Assembly (NCBI RefSeq): GCF_022627575.1 | Contig: NZ_JADEYQ010000001.1 | Span: 558,001-622,000 of the forward strand | Source of the DNA: Sphingobacterium rhinopitheci | GTDB taxonomy: Bacteria > Bacteroidota > Bacteroidia > Sphingobacteriales > Sphingobacteriaceae | DNA: 64,000 bases | Reading direction: 5' to 3' | Shown: positions 61,078-64,000 of the stretch, in pieces | Layout: each line of letters begins with the position of its first letter | Numbering within the stretch: position 1 is the stretch's first letter | Position numbers and translations under genes: made by a program | The notes under the pieces: generated by a model | Told to the model about the DNA's origin: nothing | Database searches by the model: none | Seen by the model: the letters and a program-made list of their open reading frames with translations, nothing else

Positions 61078-61095
61078 TTCCTACTTAAGTAGGAA
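61078..61095 (+). promoter_or_regulatory. 18-bp palindrome in the rpsA leader
   Basis: TTCCTACTTAAGTAGGAA is a perfect palindrome right after the -7 element, at the predicted 5' end of the mRNA. It is followed by AAGGAG, a clear ribosome-binding site 9 bp before the ATG. It could be an operator or a 5' RNA hairpin for autoregulation by S1. Confidence 0.5.
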
Positions 61096-61112
61096 AAAGG
61101 AGAAATTAATTA

Positions 61113-63032
61113 ATGGCAAAAAAACAAGAAGCAGAAAAAGAGTTAGCGGCGAAAAACGCAGAGCTACAGGGTGCTGACACTAAAGTAGTGAAAGACACAG
61201 AGACAATTGAGTCTGAAGCAGATTCAAATTTAATCGACCAAATCAAATCAAACACTTGGAGTACTCCAGCTGGTGATTTCGATTGGGATGCTGATGAGAA
61301 AGCTTTCGGTAACTATAGCGAAGCTGAGCGTACTAAATTAGAAGAGCAATACGCAGGTACTTTCAACCAAATCAATCAAGGTGAAATTATCGAAGGTGTT
61401 GTTGTTTCAATTAACAACAAAGACGTTGTATTAAACGTAGGTTTCAAATCAGACGGTCTTGTAGCAAAAACTGAGTTTCGTGATTTACCTGAGTTAAAAA
61501 TCGGGGATACTGTTGATGTATTTGTTGAATCTCAAGAGGATGCAAATGGTCAGTTAGTATTGTCACGTAAGCGTGCAAAAACTCAAAGATCATGGGAAGC
61601 TATCAATGAGGCATTAGAAAATGATGCTATCATCGATGGTTACGTTAAATCTCGTACTAAAGGTGGTTTAATCGTTGACATCAAAGGTGTAGAAGCATTC
61701 TTACCTGGATCTCAAATCGATATCAAACCTATCCGTGACTACGATATTTATGTAGGTAAAACTATGGAATTCAAAGTTGTAAAAATCAACCACGAATTCA
61801 AAAACGTAGTCGTATCACACAAAGTATTAATTGAAGACGATTTAGAGAACCAAAAATCTGAAATCGTTGCTAAATTAGAAAAAGGTCAAGTATTAGAAGG
61901 AACAGTTAAAAATATCACTGACTTCGGTGTGTTCATCGATTTAGGTGGTGTTGATGGTTTACTTCACATTACTGATATCTCTTGGGGCCGTATCGAGCAT
62001 CCAAAAGAAGTTTTAGCTTTAGATCAAACGATCAACGTAGTTGTATTAGATTTTGATGATGAGAAAAAACGTATCGCCTTAGGTTTAAAACAATTATCAG
62101 CTCACCCTTGGGAATCTTTAGACACAGCTTTAGAGATTGGTTCAAAAGTTAAAGGTAAAATCGTAACAGTTGCTGATTACGGTGCTTTCTTAGAAATCAT
62201 CCCAGGTGTTGAAGGATTAATCCACGTTTCAGAAATGTCTTGGTCACAAAACTTACGTTCTCCACAAGAGTTCTTAAAAGTAGGTGATGAGATCGAAGCT
62301 CAAATCTTAACATTAGATCGCGAAGAGCGTAAAATGAGCTTAGGTATCAAACAATTGACTCCTGATCCATGGAAAAACATCACTGAGCGTTACCCTGTAG
62401 GTTCAAAACAAACAGCAGTAGTTAAAAACATGACTAACTTTGGTGTTTTTGTTGAATTAGAAGACGGTATCGATGGTTTGATCCACATCTCTGATTTATC
62501 ATGGTCTAAAAAAATCAACCACCCTAACGAATTCACTAAAGTAGGTGAAACATTAGACGTAGTTGTTTTAGAATTAGACGAAGAAAACCGCAAGTTATCT
62601 TTAGGTCACAAACAATTAGAAGAAAACCCTTGGGATACTTTCGAAACAATCTTCACTGAAGGTTCGTTACACGAAGGTACAGTTATCAAAGTTGGTGACA
62701 AAGGTGATATCGTAGCTTTACAATACGGTGTTGAAGGATTCTGTCCATCTAAACACTCTGTTAAAGAAGACGGTAATTCTTTAAAAGTTGATGACGTTGT
62801 TGAATTCAAAATCATTGAATTTAATAAAGAAAACAAACGTTTAGTTATCTCTCACTCACGTATTTGGGAAGATGCTAAAGAAGAAGTTCGTAAAGAAGAA
62901 TCAAATGCTCGCAAGAAAGATGCTAAAGCATCATCTAATGCAGTTAAAAAAGTAAAAGATTCTGTTGAGAAATCTACTTTAGGTGACTTAGACGTTTTAG
63001 CTCAATTAAAAGAGCAAATGGAAGGTAAATAA
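61113..63032 (+). CDS. rpsA: 30S ribosomal protein S1
   Basis: A 639-residue protein with a charged N-terminal extension (about 1-85) and six S1 domains in series, starting near IINQGEIIEGVVVSINNKDV (about 86-100), IIDGYVKSRTKGGLIVDIKG, VLEGTVKNITDFGVFIDLGG, VKGKIVTVADYGAFLEIIPG, QTAVVKNMTNFGVFVELEDG and LHEGTVIKVGDKGDIVALQY. S1 binds mRNA leaders and aids initiation at weak Shine-Dalgarno sites. The codon choice is that of a highly expressed gene. It has its own promoter and a terminator after it. Confidence 0.97.
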   Translation: MAKKQEAEKELAAKNAELQGADTKVVKDTETIESEADSNLIDQIKSNTWSTPAGDFDWDADEKAFGNYSEAERTKLEEQYAGTFNQINQGEIIEGVVVSINNKDVVLNVGFKSDGLVAKTEFRDLPELKIGDTVDVFVESQEDANGQLVLSRKRAKTQRSWEAINEALENDAIIDGYVKSRTKGGLIVDIKGVEAFLPGSQIDIKPIRDYDIYVGKTMEFKVVKINHEFKNVVVSHKVLIEDDLENQKSEIVAKLEKGQVLEGTVKNITDFGVFIDLGGVDGLLHITDISWGRIEHPKEVLALDQTINVVVLDFDDEKKRIALGLKQLSAHPWESLDTALEIGSKVKGKIVTVADYGAFLEIIPGVEGLIHVSEMSWSQNLRSPQEFLKVGDEIEAQILTLDREERKMSLGIKQLTPDPWKNITERYPVGSKQTAVVKNMTNFGVFVELEDGIDGLIHISDLSWSKKINHPNEFTKVGETLDVVVLELDEENRKLSLGHKQLEENPWDTFETIFTEGSLHEGTVIKVGDKGDIVALQYGVEGFCPSKHSVKEDGNSLKVDDVVEFKIIEFNKENKRLVISHSRIWEDAKEEVRKEESNARKKDAKASSNAVKKVKDSVEKSTLGDLDVLAQLKEQMEGK

Positions 63033-63062
63033 TTCTAACGCGTTTAGAATCTTTCAAATAAT

Positions 63063-63096
63063 AAAAGCTCCAACCATCTGGTTGGAGCTTTTTTAT
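63063..63096 (+). terminator. rpsA terminator
   Basis: Stem AAAAGCTCCAACC / GGTTGGAGCTTTT with loop ATCT, then a T-run. Confidence 0.93.
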
Positions 63097-63178
63097 TTTA
63101 AGTTAGTTGCATCACAAGAAAGAATAGAGTATTTTTAAAATAATATTAATAGGTAACTGTTATCTATACCGATTTATA

Positions 63179-64000
63179 ATGAAAACTAACATTCGCGTAT
63201 TACTGCTTATACTTACCCTCCTATTTTTGGGCACAGCATTAACAATACGCCATACTGTTACTGACACAGATATATTAGAATTAGATACAAAATATCTTAA
63301 TAAGAACCTCCTTAAGAAAGAAAATCTAGTAAACGAAATATTTAGTGATTCATTACTATTAAAAACATTTGATAATAGCGAAAACTATCCATTACATGTA
63401 AAAGACATTGCAAAAAAATATCTAGACCAGCATGTCTATTTATATATTTATAAAAACAATACACCTATTTTTTGGGCAACAAATAGTTATGTTCCTACAA
63501 AATTATCCACGTTTTCAAAACAAACCAGTTATATTCAGGAAGAGAACTCTTCTTATGTAGCAAAGGAAAAAGAATTATCCAATGGTAAAAAGCTATTAGC
63601 CTTAATACCCATAGAACAAGAATTTATCAGTCTTAAAAATAGCAAAAAGAAAAAACTATTAGATTATTTACAAGCTGATAATATAGAAATAGCACAATTT
63701 AGTGACTCAGAAAATATTAGAAATATCTATTCACCAGATGATTCGCTATTATTCTCAGTAAAATTAAAATCAGGAAAACATGATAATATATACATACGTC
63801 TGCAGTTATTGTGTTGGTTTTTTGCAAGCATATGTTTTATTATTATAGTAACAAATATTTGCCATCATTTGGCTAAAAGAAAGAAGCCATTAAAATCTAT
63901 ATTACTACTCGGTATTACGTTATTTCTGATCCGCATATTTGACTTAGAAACGAATTGGATTTCTTCGCTTTCTAACTTAGATATATTTCTTCCAGAAAAA
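63179..64000 (+). CDS. Membrane protein, start only (window ends inside the gene)
   Basis: An open frame from ATG 63179 runs past the window edge (274 codons visible). It begins with a transmembrane segment (about 6-22, RVLLLILTLLFLGTA), has a polar extracytoplasmic stretch of about 190 residues (LYIYKNNTPIFWATNSYVPT), then a second helix (about 207-224, LCWFFASICFIIIVTNICHH) and the start of a third (KSILLLGITLFLIRIFDLE). The layout resembles the sensor part of large Bacteroidota histidine kinases, but no kinase motif is inside the window. Confidence 0.65.
   Translation, partial: MKTNIRVLLLILTLLFLGTALTIRHTVTDTDILELDTKYLNKNLLKKENLVNEIFSDSLLLKTFDNSENYPLHVKDIAKKYLDQHVYLYIYKNNTPIFWATNSYVPTKLSTFSKQTSYIQEENSSYVAKEKELSNGKKLLALIPIEQEFISLKNSKKKKLLDYLQADNIEIAQFSDSENIRNIYSPDDSLLFSVKLKSGKHDNIYIRLQLLCWFFASICFIIIVTNICHHLAKRKKPLKSILLLGITLFLIRIFDLETNWISSLSNLDIFLPEK

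Overview
This window is AT-rich chromosomal DNA from a member of the Bacteroidota, most likely a Sphingobacteriaceae (Sphingobacterium/Pedobacter type). The assignment rests on several TAnnTTTG-type -7 promoter elements (alaS, dnaX, mlaE, ddl, the PASTA gene, rpsA), two TonB-dependent receptors with carboxypeptidase-like N-terminal domains, an OmpA protein with a thrombospondin type 3 linker, TlpA with a DUF4369-like N-terminus, and weak or absent Shine-Dalgarno sequences. I see no tRNA, rRNA, CRISPR array, insertion sequence or phage gene.

Layout. 0-18 kb is mostly housekeeping: folK overlapping an HPt protein, a PhoB-like regulator, alaS-tlpA, two tandem universal stress proteins, an OmpA porin, a DEAD-box RNA helicase with RGG-type repeats, a long-chain acyl-CoA synthetase, an exported glutamate-racemase-like protein, rlmB and dnaX. 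dnaX carries an A10 tract that could produce a short gamma form. 18.4-33.6 kb is the accessory region: a DUF2490 protein and CitMHS transporter; two TonB receptor/beta-helix lipoprotein pairs on opposite strands; a hybrid pseudogene; then a lipoprotein, an ABC ATPase, an FtsX-like permease with a very His-rich loop, and a DUF3299-like protein. The last three match the architecture of Zur-controlled zinc loci (PA4064-PA4066 of Pseudomonas, zrg of Vibrio). A Zur-box-like palindrome lies before one lipoprotein gene. The first receptor/lipoprotein pair is bracketed by 144-bp, about 98% identical direct repeats of the CitMHS gene end, as expected from a single-crossover insertion.

33.6-46.7 kb, nearly all on the minus strand, holds HIT-dedA-ppa-hemolysin-rsmE, greA, a three-gene unit of a catalytically dead S9 peptidase lipoprotein with a histidine kinase and response regulator, DUF4286, DUF983, a RluA-type pseudouridine synthase and the Mla lipid-transport genes. 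47-64 kb holds a tryptophan-rich exported protein, pncB and a methyltransferase, an Ada-like/AlkB-like alkylation repair pair, an M14 carboxypeptidase, ddl, a run PASTA-mltG-thioesterase-BrkB-hybrid kinase, rpsA with an 18-bp palindrome in its leader, and the start of a membrane protein cut by the window end.

The observations most worth following up are the metal-uptake island and its repeat-flanked insertion, the pseudopeptidase/two-component unit, and the dnaX slippage site.
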